Assembly: GCA_949286775.1 (NCBI GenBank)
Contig: CASEDW010000201.1
Coordinates: 1-11,544 of the forward strand
DNA length: 11,544 bases
Origin: an uncultured Eubacteriales bacterium
GTDB lineage: Bacteria > Bacillota > Clostridia > Lachnospirales > Lachnospiraceae
Direction of reading: 5' to 3'
Position 1 is the stretch's first letter. The number at the start of each line of letters is the position of its first letter. Positions 1 through 7,216 of this stretch are shown piece after piece. A program made the translations under genes and the position numbers. The notes beneath the pieces were generated by a model that saw only the letters and a list, made by a program, of their open reading frames with translations, was not told where the DNA came from and ran no database searches.

Positions 1-202
1 TATGGACGGATGCGAAGCGGCAAGAACCATACGTTCCCTTGAAAGGGACGACGCAAAGAGCATTCCTATCATAGCTGTAACTGCCAATGCCTTTGCGGAG
101 GATATTCAAAAGACGGCGAATGCCGGAATGAACGGGCATATTTCAAAACCTATAGACTTTAAGGTACTTACAAAAACCCTTGAAGATCTTATAAAAAAAT
201 AA
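1..202 (+). CDS. Response-regulator receiver domain, C-terminal fragment (likely end of a hybrid sensor histidine kinase)
   Basis: Only the last 66 residues are in the window; the frame is open to the left edge and base 1 is the last base of an earlier codon. The fragment begins with MDG, which normally sits a few residues after the phospho-acceptor Asp, so that Asp lies outside the window. The rest of a CheY-like fold is visible: IPIIAVTANAF with the switch Thr at fragment residue 27, the AGMNGHISKP segment with the conserved Lys49-Pro50, and a final helix. The AGMN-H-KPI pattern is typical of receiver domains at the C-terminus of hybrid histidine kinases, and the protein stops right after the domain with no DNA-binding output domain. 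Whether it is a hybrid kinase or a stand-alone receiver cannot be settled without the upstream sequence. The receiver assignment itself is very secure. Confidence 0.88.
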   Translation, partial: MDGCEAARTIRSLERDDAKSIPIIAVTANAFAEDIQKTANAGMNGHISKPIDFKVLTKTLEDLIKK

Positions 203-258
203 AAATTAAAGAGCCGCAGTGCTGATTGATATATTTACTATCAATCGGTACGGCGGCT
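203..258. terminator. Convergent stem-loop terminator between receiver gene and exonuclease gene
   Basis: Bases 212-231 pair with 239-258 around a 7-base loop. The stem is 20 bp, with two G-U pairs and one mismatch. On the minus strand the stem is followed by a T-rich run (complement of 192-211), so it is a strong intrinsic terminator for the exonuclease gene that ends at 275. On the plus strand only a short, poor T run follows, but the same stem may also stop the receiver transcript. It fills the whole gap between two convergent genes. Confidence 0.85.
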
Positions 259-274
259 TATCGCATTATATGCT

Positions 275-1327
275 TTAAACAAGATAATTTCTGACAAGCT
301 CTGTCAGCTTTTCATCGGATGCTGACAGCAGGCTTTTTGAGTTTATCCAGCTGCATTTGTCCTTATAAGTTTCCCGCATCGCAGGCGAGATGATATCGCA
401 TGGCTGGTAGAAATAAATATCTTCCTTTTTTTCATAACAGTTTTCACGGGTCGCTTTCGCGCGGAAGTCTTTCTCTACATAGATGCCGACACTTTTATGA
501 ATCGCATGATCCTCTGACGGAATATAAAAATAGTCTTTCGGATTCGGAAAGAAATATTTGCGCCAGCATCTGATTCCCTTAAGATGAAGGATTCCGCGTC
601 TGTTTTTCAGCATGATATTGTAAGTGTCACTCCTGTGATCGATATTAAAAGGAATTCTCCTGTCAAAAACAAATTCAATAATAAATGACGTATCAGAGGA
701 CTTCGGAACATAGGCGTTGTGTATCTTTATCGAATCGGAAATCTCGTCCAATGCCGTAAGAGAGTTTATCTTTAAAAGTCCTAAGACGTCTTCTTCGTTG
801 TGCAGAAGCAGGGCGTTTTTCGAAGTTTCGTCGCCGAAGGAAAGATAATGCGAATAGGCGTTTATACACTGGGCGCCGGAAATTCTGTCCTTCCTGTTTA
901 TATTGAAAAGCGTTTCTAGAGATTTCTGCTTTAAATTATCAAGGCCGAGAAGAGACTTGAATTTTTTAGCGTATACATAATAATCTTCAAACTTTTTATC
1001 CTTAAAAGGGTCAGGCAACGACAGATAAGAGCAGCGTTCACGCACATATGGAATATCAAAAGAGTTTCCATTGTACTGTATCACCGCATTGAAGTTTTTG
1101 ACATATTCTGAAAATTCTTCAAGGAGCTCTTTTTCTTTTGATGGATTGTCGAGAAGCCATTGTTTGAAAATTATATGTCCGTTTTCAACGCGCCCCGTTC
1201 CTATTACGGATATGTGGGAATATTTTCTGTTGAGGCCTGTAGTTTCTATATCAAAACAAAGGGCGTTTTCATTTATGTTTTCAAAATACGAAGGATCTTC
1301 AATTTTGATTTCTTTTTGAATGAGCAT
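275..1327 (-). CDS. Ribonuclease H-like / DnaQ-fold 3'-5' exonuclease domain protein (YprB type)
   Basis: A 350-residue putative cytoplasmic nucleic-acid exonuclease. The three acidic exonuclease motifs are visible: FDIETTGL (Asp26, Glu28), the second motif NGNSFDIPY (Asn86, Asp91), and HNEEDVLGLL with Asp180 as the late metal ligand. The segment LDNLKQKSLETLF...RISG between them is typical of the RNase_H_2 family that includes B. subtilis YprB. The C-terminal third (about 210-350), with IHKSVGIYVEKDFR and ENCYEKKEDIY, resembles the extra region seen in clostridial members; its role is unknown to me. The ATG at 1327 has a GAGG ribosome site about 8 bases upstream. The gene is divergent from ruvA and ends at the shared terminator. 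A nuclease next to ruvAB suggests a DNA-repair link, but that is inference. Substrate, RNA or DNA, is not evident. Confidence 0.88.
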   Translation of the reverse strand: MLIQKEIKIEDPSYFENINENALCFDIETTGLNRKYSHISVIGTGRVENGHIIFKQWLLDNPSKEKELLEEFSEYVKNFNAVIQYNGNSFDIPYVRERCSYLSLPDPFKDKKFEDYYVYAKKFKSLLGLDNLKQKSLETLFNINRKDRISGAQCINAYSHYLSFGDETSKNALLLHNEEDVLGLLKINSLTALDEISDSIKIHNAYVPKSSDTSFIIEFVFDRRIPFNIDHRSDTYNIMLKNRRGILHLKGIRCWRKYFFPNPKDYFYIPSEDHAIHKSVGIYVEKDFRAKATRENCYEKKEDIYFYQPCDIISPAMRETYKDKCSWINSKSLLSASDEKLTELVRNYLV

Positions 1328-1375
1328 TTAAAAACCTCGGGATATATGTTATAGTGTCTAAATAATGGGCGTAAT

Positions 1376-1404
1376 TTATCACTCCGCCTTTTACTATATA
1401 TAAA
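1376..1404 (+). promoter_or_regulatory. Candidate promoter for the ruvAB operon
   Basis: TTATCA (1376-1381, 4 of 6) and TATAAA (1399-1404, 5 of 6) lie 17 bases apart, which puts the start near 1411 and gives a leader of about 38 bases before ruvA. The -35 is weak. Its -10 directly abuts the -10 of the opposing exonuclease promoter. Its position as the only intergenic gap over 100 bases ahead of the nine-gene run supports it more than its sequence does. Confidence 0.45.
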
Positions 1405-1421
1405 AAAACATCAGATATCAA
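1393..1421 (-). promoter_or_regulatory. Candidate sigma-A promoter for the exonuclease gene
   Basis: Read on the minus strand, TTGATA (complement of 1416-1421, 5 of 6 consensus bases) and TATAGT (complement of 1393-1398, 5 of 6) are separated by exactly 17 bases. Transcription would start near 1386, leaving a leader of about 58 bases before the ATG at 1327. This is the best -35/-10 match in the divergent gap. Confidence 0.6.
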
Positions 1422-1448
1422 CAGCATAATTTAAGACCGGGAGAACTA

Positions 1449-2045
1449 ATGATAGGTTATATAAAAGGAATAGTCGAAGAAATTTTCGAGGACTTTATAC
1501 TTCTTGATAAAGACGGTATAGGTTTCAGGATTTTTATACCTTCACTGTTTCGAAATGAAATCGATTATGGGGAAAAGGTTAAAATCTATACCCATATGAA
1601 TGTAAAAGAAGACAGCATCACGCTTTTTGGATTCAAGACAAGAGAGGATCTTGAAGTTTACAGGCTTTTGCTTACAGTAAACAGCGTAGGCCCTAAAGCC
1701 GCCATGAATATACTCTCGATGATGTCGGCCAAGGAGCTTAAAATGGCTGTCATGGCAAATGACGCCAACGCCATTTCAAAGGCCCAGGGTATCGGCAAAA
1801 AGACAGCGCAGAAAATTCTGCTGGAATTAAAAGATAAATTTGACTTTGAAGAAGCGATCGATACTGTTCTGGGAGGCGGAGATTTAAATATCGATAACAA
1901 CGCTGTTTCCGATACGGTAGAAGCGCTTATTGCCCTCGGATATTCAGGCAGCCTTAGTTTGAAGGCCGCGAAAAAAGCGGCGGAGGTTACAGGTTCGTCT
2001 GATTCCGGCGTATTATTAAAAGAAGCATTAAAATACACATTTTGA
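1449..2045 (+). CDS. ruvA: Holliday junction branch migration protein RuvA
   Basis: RuvA binds four-way DNA junctions as a tetramer and loads the RuvB motor for branch migration in recombinational repair. The 198 residues match the usual family length of about 200. The N-terminal OB fold spans about 1-62 and opens with MIGYIKG. Two helix-hairpin-helix motifs follow: TVNSVGPKAAMNIL (about 76-89) and AQGIGKKTAQKILLELKDK (about 112-130). An acidic, Gly-rich linker (about 134-150) leads to domain III (about 151-198, VEALIALGYS), the part that contacts RuvB. The ATG at 1449 follows GGGAGA at 1439-1444. It is the first gene of the proposed operon, 17 bases ahead of ruvB. No ruvC is seen in the window. 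Confidence 0.98.
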   Translation: MIGYIKGIVEEIFEDFILLDKDGIGFRIFIPSLFRNEIDYGEKVKIYTHMNVKEDSITLFGFKTREDLEVYRLLLTVNSVGPKAAMNILSMMSAKELKMAVMANDANAISKAQGIGKKTAQKILLELKDKFDFEEAIDTVLGGGDLNIDNNAVSDTVEALIALGYSGSLSLKAAKKAAEVTGSSDSGVLLKEALKYTF

Positions 2046-2062
2046 CGTTGACATGAGGAAGT

Positions 2063-3064
2063 ATGCAGAAACGTATTATTGAAACTTCCGTAACGGAAGA
2101 AGACAAACATATAGAAAAAAGCTTAAGACCTCTTCAATTTGAGGATTATATAGGACAGGAAAAAGCAAAGGGAACTTTAAAAGTTTATATAGAAGCGGCA
2201 AAAAAACGAGGCGACAGCCTGGATCACGTATTGTTATACGGTCCTCCGGGACTTGGAAAGACGACCCTTGCCGGCATAATCGCCAATGAAATGGGAGCCA
2301 ACTTAAAAGTTACGTCAGGACCGGCCATTGAAAAGCCGGGCGAGATAGCGGCGATATTAAACGGACTGTCGGAGGGTGATATTCTTTTTGTCGATGAGAT
2401 ACACCGTCTAAACAGACAGGTAGAAGAGGTGCTGTATCCGGCGATGGAGGATTTCGCTATAGATATCATGATCGGAAAAGGCTCTACCGCAAGATCAATC
2501 AGACTGGAACTTCCAAAATTCACGCTGATAGGGGCGACGACGAGAGCAGGACTGCTCACCGCGCCTTTAAGAGACAGGTTCGGCGTTCTTCACCACATGG
2601 AGTATTATACGGTGGACGAACTGAAAAAGATAATTGTCAATTCAGCTAAAATATTAAATGTAGAGATCAGCGATGAGGGAGCTTCAGAACTTGCGAGAAG
2701 ATCAAGAGGCACTCCGAGGCTGGCAAACAGGCTTTTAAAAAGAGTCAGGGATTTCGCGGAAGTTAAGAATGAGGGAATAATCACTCTTGAAGGCGCGAAA
2801 GAAGCGCTCGATATACTCGAAGTGGATTCGATGGGGCTTGATCTTTCAGACAGAAAGATTCTACTTGCTATAATACAGCAGTTTGGGGGAGGACCAGTAG
2901 GCCTCGACACGCTGTCGGCATATATAGGAGAGGACAGCGGCACGATCGAAGACGTCTACGAGCCTTATCTGATACAAAACGGGCTCATCATAAGAACGCC
3001 GAGGGGAAGAGTCGCGACAAAACAGGTTTATGATCATCTTGGAATAGAATACATTGGAGAATAA
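2063..3064 (+). CDS. ruvB: Holliday junction branch migration DNA helicase RuvB
   Basis: The AAA+ ATPase ring that pumps DNA through RuvA-bound Holliday junctions. At 333 residues it has normal family length. Visible motifs are Walker A GPPGLGKTT (60-68), Walker B LFVDEIH (108-114, Asp111/Glu112), sensor 1 and following TLIGATTRAGLL (154-165), the arginine-finger region PLRDRFG (168-174), and sensor 2 RSRGTPRLANRLLKRVRD (213-230). The C-terminal winged helix contains VYEPYLIQNGLIIRTPRGR (298-316). The N-terminus lines up with B. subtilis RuvB from memory (SLRP..., DYIGQ). An in-frame stop at 2054-2056 rules out an earlier start. The purine-rich GAGGAA ends only 2 bases from the ATG, a tight ribosome-site spacing that may mean translation is partly coupled to ruvA. 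Confidence 0.99.
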   Translation: MQKRIIETSVTEEDKHIEKSLRPLQFEDYIGQEKAKGTLKVYIEAAKKRGDSLDHVLLYGPPGLGKTTLAGIIANEMGANLKVTSGPAIEKPGEIAAILNGLSEGDILFVDEIHRLNRQVEEVLYPAMEDFAIDIMIGKGSTARSIRLELPKFTLIGATTRAGLLTAPLRDRFGVLHHMEYYTVDELKKIIVNSAKILNVEISDEGASELARRSRGTPRLANRLLKRVRDFAEVKNEGIITLEGAKEALDILEVDSMGLDLSDRKILLAIIQQFGGGPVGLDTLSAYIGEDSGTIEDVYEPYLIQNGLIIRTPRGRVATKQVYDHLGIEYIGE

Positions 3065-3093
3065 CTTCTTATCAGAAATGGAGAGAACAGACA

Positions 3094-3438
3094 ATGGCAG
3101 AAAAAAATGTTACGAAAGTCATGATCGACGGAAAGATCATCACACTCGGCGGATATGAAAGCGAGGAATATCTGCAGAGAGTCGCTAATTATGTTAATCA
3201 CAAGATTACAGAGATGGAATCCATGACGTCATTTCGCAGAATGTCTCCTGACATGAGATTCTGCATGATGGCGATAAATATTGCCGACGACTATTTTAAG
3301 GCAAAAGAACAGGCGGACGCCGCTGAGCAGGAGATGGAAAATAAAGACAAAGAATCCTACGGCACAAAACAGGATCTTATCGCGGCGCAGATGGAAATAG
3401 ACAGACTTAAAAGAGAACTTGATAAATATAAAAAATAA
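3094..3438 (+). CDS. zapA: Cell division protein ZapA
   Basis: ZapA is a small cytoplasmic protein that bundles FtsZ filaments and stabilises the Z ring. The N-terminal domain (about 5-66) has the family pattern VMIDGKIITLGGYESEEYLQ then VANYVNHKI, followed by the MSPDMRFCMMAINIADDYFKA helix. The C-terminal part (about 67-114) is charged and heptad-like (AAQMEIDRLKRELDKYKK), as expected for the dimerising coiled coil. The 114 residues are longer than the roughly 85-residue B. subtilis protein. The extra length is coiled coil. GGAGAG at 3080-3085 sits 8 bases before the ATG. The stop overlaps the start of the U32 gene in TAATG, so their translation is probably coupled. Confidence 0.93.
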   Translation: MAEKNVTKVMIDGKIITLGGYESEEYLQRVANYVNHKITEMESMTSFRRMSPDMRFCMMAINIADDYFKAKEQADAAEQEMENKDKESYGTKQDLIAAQMEIDRLKRELDKYKK

Positions 3439-5615
3439 TGGGAAATATAAAAACAGAATTGCTTGCGCCGGCAGGGTCATATGAAGCGTTTAAAGCGGGA
3501 CTTTTGGCCGGTGCCGACGCGTTTTATTTAGGCGGAACACGTTTTGGAGCAAGGGCTTACGCCGATAATTTTAATGACGACGATTTGTTAAGGACAATAG
3601 ACGAAGCCCATTTTTTTGATAAACGGGTATATCTGACTATAAATACGCTTTTTAAGGAAAGAGAGTTGCAGGAACTATATGATTATCTGCTCCCTTACTA
3701 TCGGCAAGGACTTGACGCGGTGATAATTCAGGATATGGGAACACTTAAAACAGTAAAAGAGGTTTTTCCTGATATCCATATTCACGCGAGTACTCAGATG
3801 ACTGTCACCGGAGTAAACGGAGCCAGATTTCTTGACGATATAGGAGTTAAGAGAGTCGTTCCGGCCAGAGAGCTTTCCATAAGAGAGATAAAAGAGATAA
3901 GCAGCAATACATCGCTGGAAATAGAGTGTTTTGTTCACGGAGCCCTGTGTTACTGCTACTCCGGACAATGTCTTATGAGCAGCTTTATAGGAGGCAGAAG
4001 CGGCAACAGAGGCAGATGCGCCCAGCCGTGCAGACTTCCTTACAGCGTTTTAAAAGACGGCCGTCAGATTTCAGATGACAAAAACGCCTACGCTCTTAAC
4101 ACGAAAGACATATGTCTGATAGACAATGTGGGAGAGCTTATCGATGCAGGCGTCACTTCATTTAAAATAGAAGGAAGAATGAAGCGGCCTGAGTATACGG
4201 CAGGTGTTGTTTCTGTTTACAGAAAATATATCGATCTGTATGAAGAAAACCAGGAGAAGATTAAAGCTGACTCAGTCGACAGGGAACTTTTAAGCGATCT
4301 CTTTAACAGAGACGGATTCAGCAAAAGTTACTTTTTTCAACATAACGGCAGAGACATGATGGCGCTTAAAAACGCAAAAATGTCAGAGCCTCGTATTAAA
4401 AAGGCTCAAAACGCCTATGACTTTGTTAAAGATACAATACTCAACAGAGAATTTAAGAAAAATGTTGAAGGCAGATTTATCATAGATAAAGACAATAAAA
4501 CGGCAAAATTTATTTTGACCGACGGCGTTACAACAGTTTGGGTTTTGTCAGATGAAGTGCAGGAGTCTTTAAACAGGCCTCTTGATAAAGAATTTGTTGA
4601 AAAACAGCTGAAAAAAACAGGCGGCACGCCTTTTAATCTGGAAAAACTTGAAATAGAAATAACTGACAACGCTTTTATGACCGTGAAACAGTTAAACGAG
4701 TTGAGAAGAAGCGCCTTTGACAAGTTCAGAGATGAAGTTGTTTCATCTTTCAGAAGAAATGAAATAACTTTAAAACCACTTGAAAACAGGAAAAAAGAAA
4801 CCACGGGTTCAGGATCTGAAGAACTCTGGGTCTCGGTTCTTACAAAAGAACAGTTCGACGAAATAAAAGATATTAAAGGCATAGACGGATTTTATCTTCC
4901 GATAGAGCTTTGTTTAAACGCTTTTACGGCCGAAGAACTTGAAAAAATCAAAGAAAAAACATATATATCGCTTCCATATATATCGAGAAGCGTTAAGAAT
5001 CATTCCTATCAAAATGAAATGATAAGACTTGTAAAATCTGGATTCGGCATGCTCGTCAGAAGTCTGGAAGATGCTGCCGTTCTTATAAAAAATGATCTGG
5101 CAGAGCAAATAAGACTTGATTACAACATGTATACTATGAATTCAGGTTCTATTGCATTCTGGAAAACGTTTGGGGTGAACGAATATACCGTTCCCGCCGA
5201 ATTAAATAAAAAAGAAATAATGAACAGAGAAAATTCAGACAGCGATCTCATTATTTACGGAAGGATACCGCTTATGGTATCGGCGCAGTGCGTCAGAAAG
5301 AATTACGGCAAGTGCGATCATTCATATGGCAGCATGACATTAAAAGACAGGAAAAAAACTGAATTTCCGGTATTTTTTGAATGCGGCCAGTGCTATAACG
5401 TTATTTATAATTCAGTTCCGGTATCGCTGCTTTCTGTAATGGAACAGGCAGAAAAAGCAGAAGCAGGAAGATACAGGATTATATTAACGACAGAAAATAA
5501 AAAAGAATGCGCGCGTCTTGTCATGGATGCTGTCGATATCGTAAAACGAAAAACACGTCAATACACAGAAAACTTCGAATTTACAAGGGGACATTTTAAC
5601 AGAGGCATAGAATAA
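3438..5615 (+). CDS. Peptidase U32 family protein with DUF3656 domain (RlhA-like RNA hydroxylase candidate)
   Basis: A 725-residue cytoplasmic protein that opens with the U32 barrel (ELLAPAGSYEAFKAGLLAGA, residues 7-26). The U32 signature is complete: E163-C-F-V-H-G-A-L-C171, then C178 and S181. Cysteines 171, 178, 194 and 226 fit the four ligands of the [4Fe-4S] cluster known in this superfamily. The middle (about 330-450) fits the DUF3656 insertion found in long members. The end holds a second Cys group (C618, C626, C649, C652) and the FTRGHFNRGIE tail. Family members once called collagenases include E. coli RlhA (23S rRNA C2501 hydroxylation), TrhP (tRNA) and UbiU/V. Length and DUF3656 favour RlhA. 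There is no clear ribosome site ahead of the ATG, which overlaps the zapA stop in TAATG, so reinitiation is likely. The exact RNA target is inferred. Confidence 0.9.
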   Translation: MGNIKTELLAPAGSYEAFKAGLLAGADAFYLGGTRFGARAYADNFNDDDLLRTIDEAHFFDKRVYLTINTLFKERELQELYDYLLPYYRQGLDAVIIQDMGTLKTVKEVFPDIHIHASTQMTVTGVNGARFLDDIGVKRVVPARELSIREIKEISSNTSLEIECFVHGALCYCYSGQCLMSSFIGGRSGNRGRCAQPCRLPYSVLKDGRQISDDKNAYALNTKDICLIDNVGELIDAGVTSFKIEGRMKRPEYTAGVVSVYRKYIDLYEENQEKIKADSVDRELLSDLFNRDGFSKSYFFQHNGRDMMALKNAKMSEPRIKKAQNAYDFVKDTILNREFKKNVEGRFIIDKDNKTAKFILTDGVTTVWVLSDEVQESLNRPLDKEFVEKQLKKTGGTPFNLEKLEIEITDNAFMTVKQLNELRRSAFDKFRDEVVSSFRRNEITLKPLENRKKETTGSGSEELWVSVLTKEQFDEIKDIKGIDGFYLPIELCLNAFTAEELEKIKEKTYISLPYISRSVKNHSYQNEMIRLVKSGFGMLVRSLEDAAVLIKNDLAEQIRLDYNMYTMNSGSIAFWKTFGVNEYTVPAELNKKEIMNRENSDSDLIIYGRIPLMVSAQCVRKNYGKCDHSYGSMTLKDRKKTEFPVFFECGQCYNVIYNSVPVSLLSVMEQAEKAEAGRYRIILTTENKKECARLVMDAVDIVKRKTRQYTENFEFTRGHFNRGIE

Positions 5616-5638
5616 AAGCCTTCTGTACGGGGAATTAT

Positions 5639-7216
5639 ATGATTAATATTATTGTTGAAATATCTAAATATGTGCTCCTGTTCTTTATGATGATGTTTAC
5701 ATGGGGCGTATATAGAGCGCTTGCGGCCAGGGACAGCCTTACGAGATCTTACAGGCTGAGAATGCAGCTTGTATGGATGATATTGTTTAACCTTGTCGCG
5801 TATATAGTTTTATATATACAGACAATGGATATTTTTATGATATTCATGTACGGCGGGGTAGTGCTGTATATAATACTGACGCAGGTGCTTTACAATATTA
5901 TATATAAAAGAGCGTCGTTTGTTCTGCTCAACGTCATGTGTATGCTGCTGTCGATAGGTCTTGTCATGCAGTCAAGACTTGGAATAGATACGGCGTTCAA
6001 GCAGCTGATCATAGCGAGCATAGCGACTATTATCTCTCTTTTTATACCGGTAATAATAAGGAAAGTAAGAGCTCTTCAGAATATGGGGCTGTTTTTTGCC
6101 ATAGCCGGAATACTGTTAATCGGCGCGGTATTTGCGCTGGCACGCGTTACCGGCGGAGGAAAACTTTCAATTTCCCTTGGCGGAATAACTTTCCAGTTTT
6201 CAGAATTTGTAAAAATAACGTTTGTATTCTTTATTGCCGGAATGCTGAAAGAAGTTACTACTTTCGCCCAGGTAATAAAAGTCACGATTCTCGCCGGAAT
6301 ACATGTTATCATACTTGTTATTTCCACTGACCTTGGAGCGGCTCTTATATATTTTGTCGCCTATATAGTAATGGTATGCGTAGCGACAAGAAAGGTAGGA
6401 TACGCTTTCCTGGGACTTGGCGGAATGGCGGCGGCCTCAGTCGTTGCCTACAGAATGTTTTCACATGTAAGAGTCAGGGTAGATGTATGGCAGGATCCTT
6501 TTGCAGACTATCAGGGAACAGGATATCAGATAGTTCAGGCGCTGTTTGGCGTTTGCGCCGGAGGATGGTTCGGAACGGGACTTTTAAACGGATCGCCTGA
6601 CAGCATACCCGTTGTAAAAGAAGATTTTATCTTTGCGGCGATATGCGAGGAAATGGGTATATTATTCGCCATATGCCTGATACTGCTTTGTATGGGACTG
6701 TTTCTTGTAATAGTAAATATTTCAATGAAACTCACCAACAGATTTTATAAACTGGTAGCTATAGGACTTGGAATAGAATACGCTTTCCAGGTATTCCTTA
6801 CAATAGGAGGAACGACAAAGTTCATCCCTATGACGGGAGTTACGCTGCCGCTTATAAGCTACGGCGGAAGTTCTGTCATGTGTACGATTTTCATGCTCGC
6901 CATAATCCAGGGCTTATATGTGCTCAGAAAAGATGAAATAGACGAAGAGAATGAAATCCAAGAATTTGAAGAGACAGGAGACAGAAATTACTATCCTCAA
7001 AGAGAAAGAATTAATTATAGTGAAGCAGACAAAAAGAGTTATCCTGAAAGGGATACGGAATTAACGAGGGGATTGACAAGAAAATTTACTGATACAACAA
7101 GAGAATTTACAGGACCGGAACAGCAATATGAAGAAAAGAAACAAGGACAGGGATTTGATACAGAAGAACTCGAACGAAAAATTGAAAAAGCAACGGAAGA
7201 CAGCCTCAGGTGGTAA
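5639..7216 (+). CDS. SEDS peptidoglycan glycosyltransferase (FtsW/RodA/SpoVE family)
   Basis: An integral membrane polymerase that joins lipid II into glycan strands together with a class B PBP. Of 525 residues, about 1-428 are membrane-embedded, with more than ten hydrophobic segments including an extra N-terminal set (about 7-110) ahead of the usual core. Family landmarks are VWQDPFADYQGTGYQIVQAL (283-302), GGWFGTGLLNGSP (308-320), KEDFIFAAICEEMG (327-340) with Asp329 at the position of the essential Asp of RodA/FtsW, and the signature GVTLPLISYGGSS (400-412). A hydrophilic cytoplasmic tail (429-525) is unusual in length and carries a 7-residue repeat (480-486 and 487-493). GGGGAA at 5629-5634 precedes the ATG. 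The last 89 bases overlap the PBP gene. The adjacent PBP resembles actinobacterial PbpA, so a RodA-like name fits, but ZapA in the operon leaves a division role open. Confidence 0.95.
   Translation: MINIIVEISKYVLLFFMMMFTWGVYRALAARDSLTRSYRLRMQLVWMILFNLVAYIVLYIQTMDIFMIFMYGGVVLYIILTQVLYNIIYKRASFVLLNVMCMLLSIGLVMQSRLGIDTAFKQLIIASIATIISLFIPVIIRKVRALQNMGLFFAIAGILLIGAVFALARVTGGGKLSISLGGITFQFSEFVKITFVFFIAGMLKEVTTFAQVIKVTILAGIHVIILVISTDLGAALIYFVAYIVMVCVATRKVGYAFLGLGGMAAASVVAYRMFSHVRVRVDVWQDPFADYQGTGYQIVQALFGVCAGGWFGTGLLNGSPDSIPVVKEDFIFAAICEEMGILFAICLILLCMGLFLVIVNISMKLTNRFYKLVAIGLGIEYAFQVFLTIGGTTKFIPMTGVTLPLISYGGSSVMCTIFMLAIIQGLYVLRKDEIDEENEIQEFEETGDRNYYPQRERINYSEADKKSYPERDTELTRGLTRKFTDTTREFTGPEQQYEEKKQGQGFDTEELERKIEKATEDSLRW

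Noticed and set aside
1071..1354. Plus-strand frames opposite the exonuclease gene
   Set aside because: They are antisense to the conserved exonuclease motifs and have no recognisable content.
4960..4992. Direct repeat CATATATATCG (4960-4970, 4975-4985) with flanking CGCTTC/GAAGCG inverted arms
   Set aside because: It lies in the middle of the U32 gene and is explained by the repeated coding of Tyr-Ile-Ser; there is no sign of an independent element.
5938..6330. A 130-residue plus-strand frame inside the SEDS gene
   Set aside because: It lies wholly within the strongly conserved SEDS coding region, in another frame, with no ribosome site or recognisable domain.
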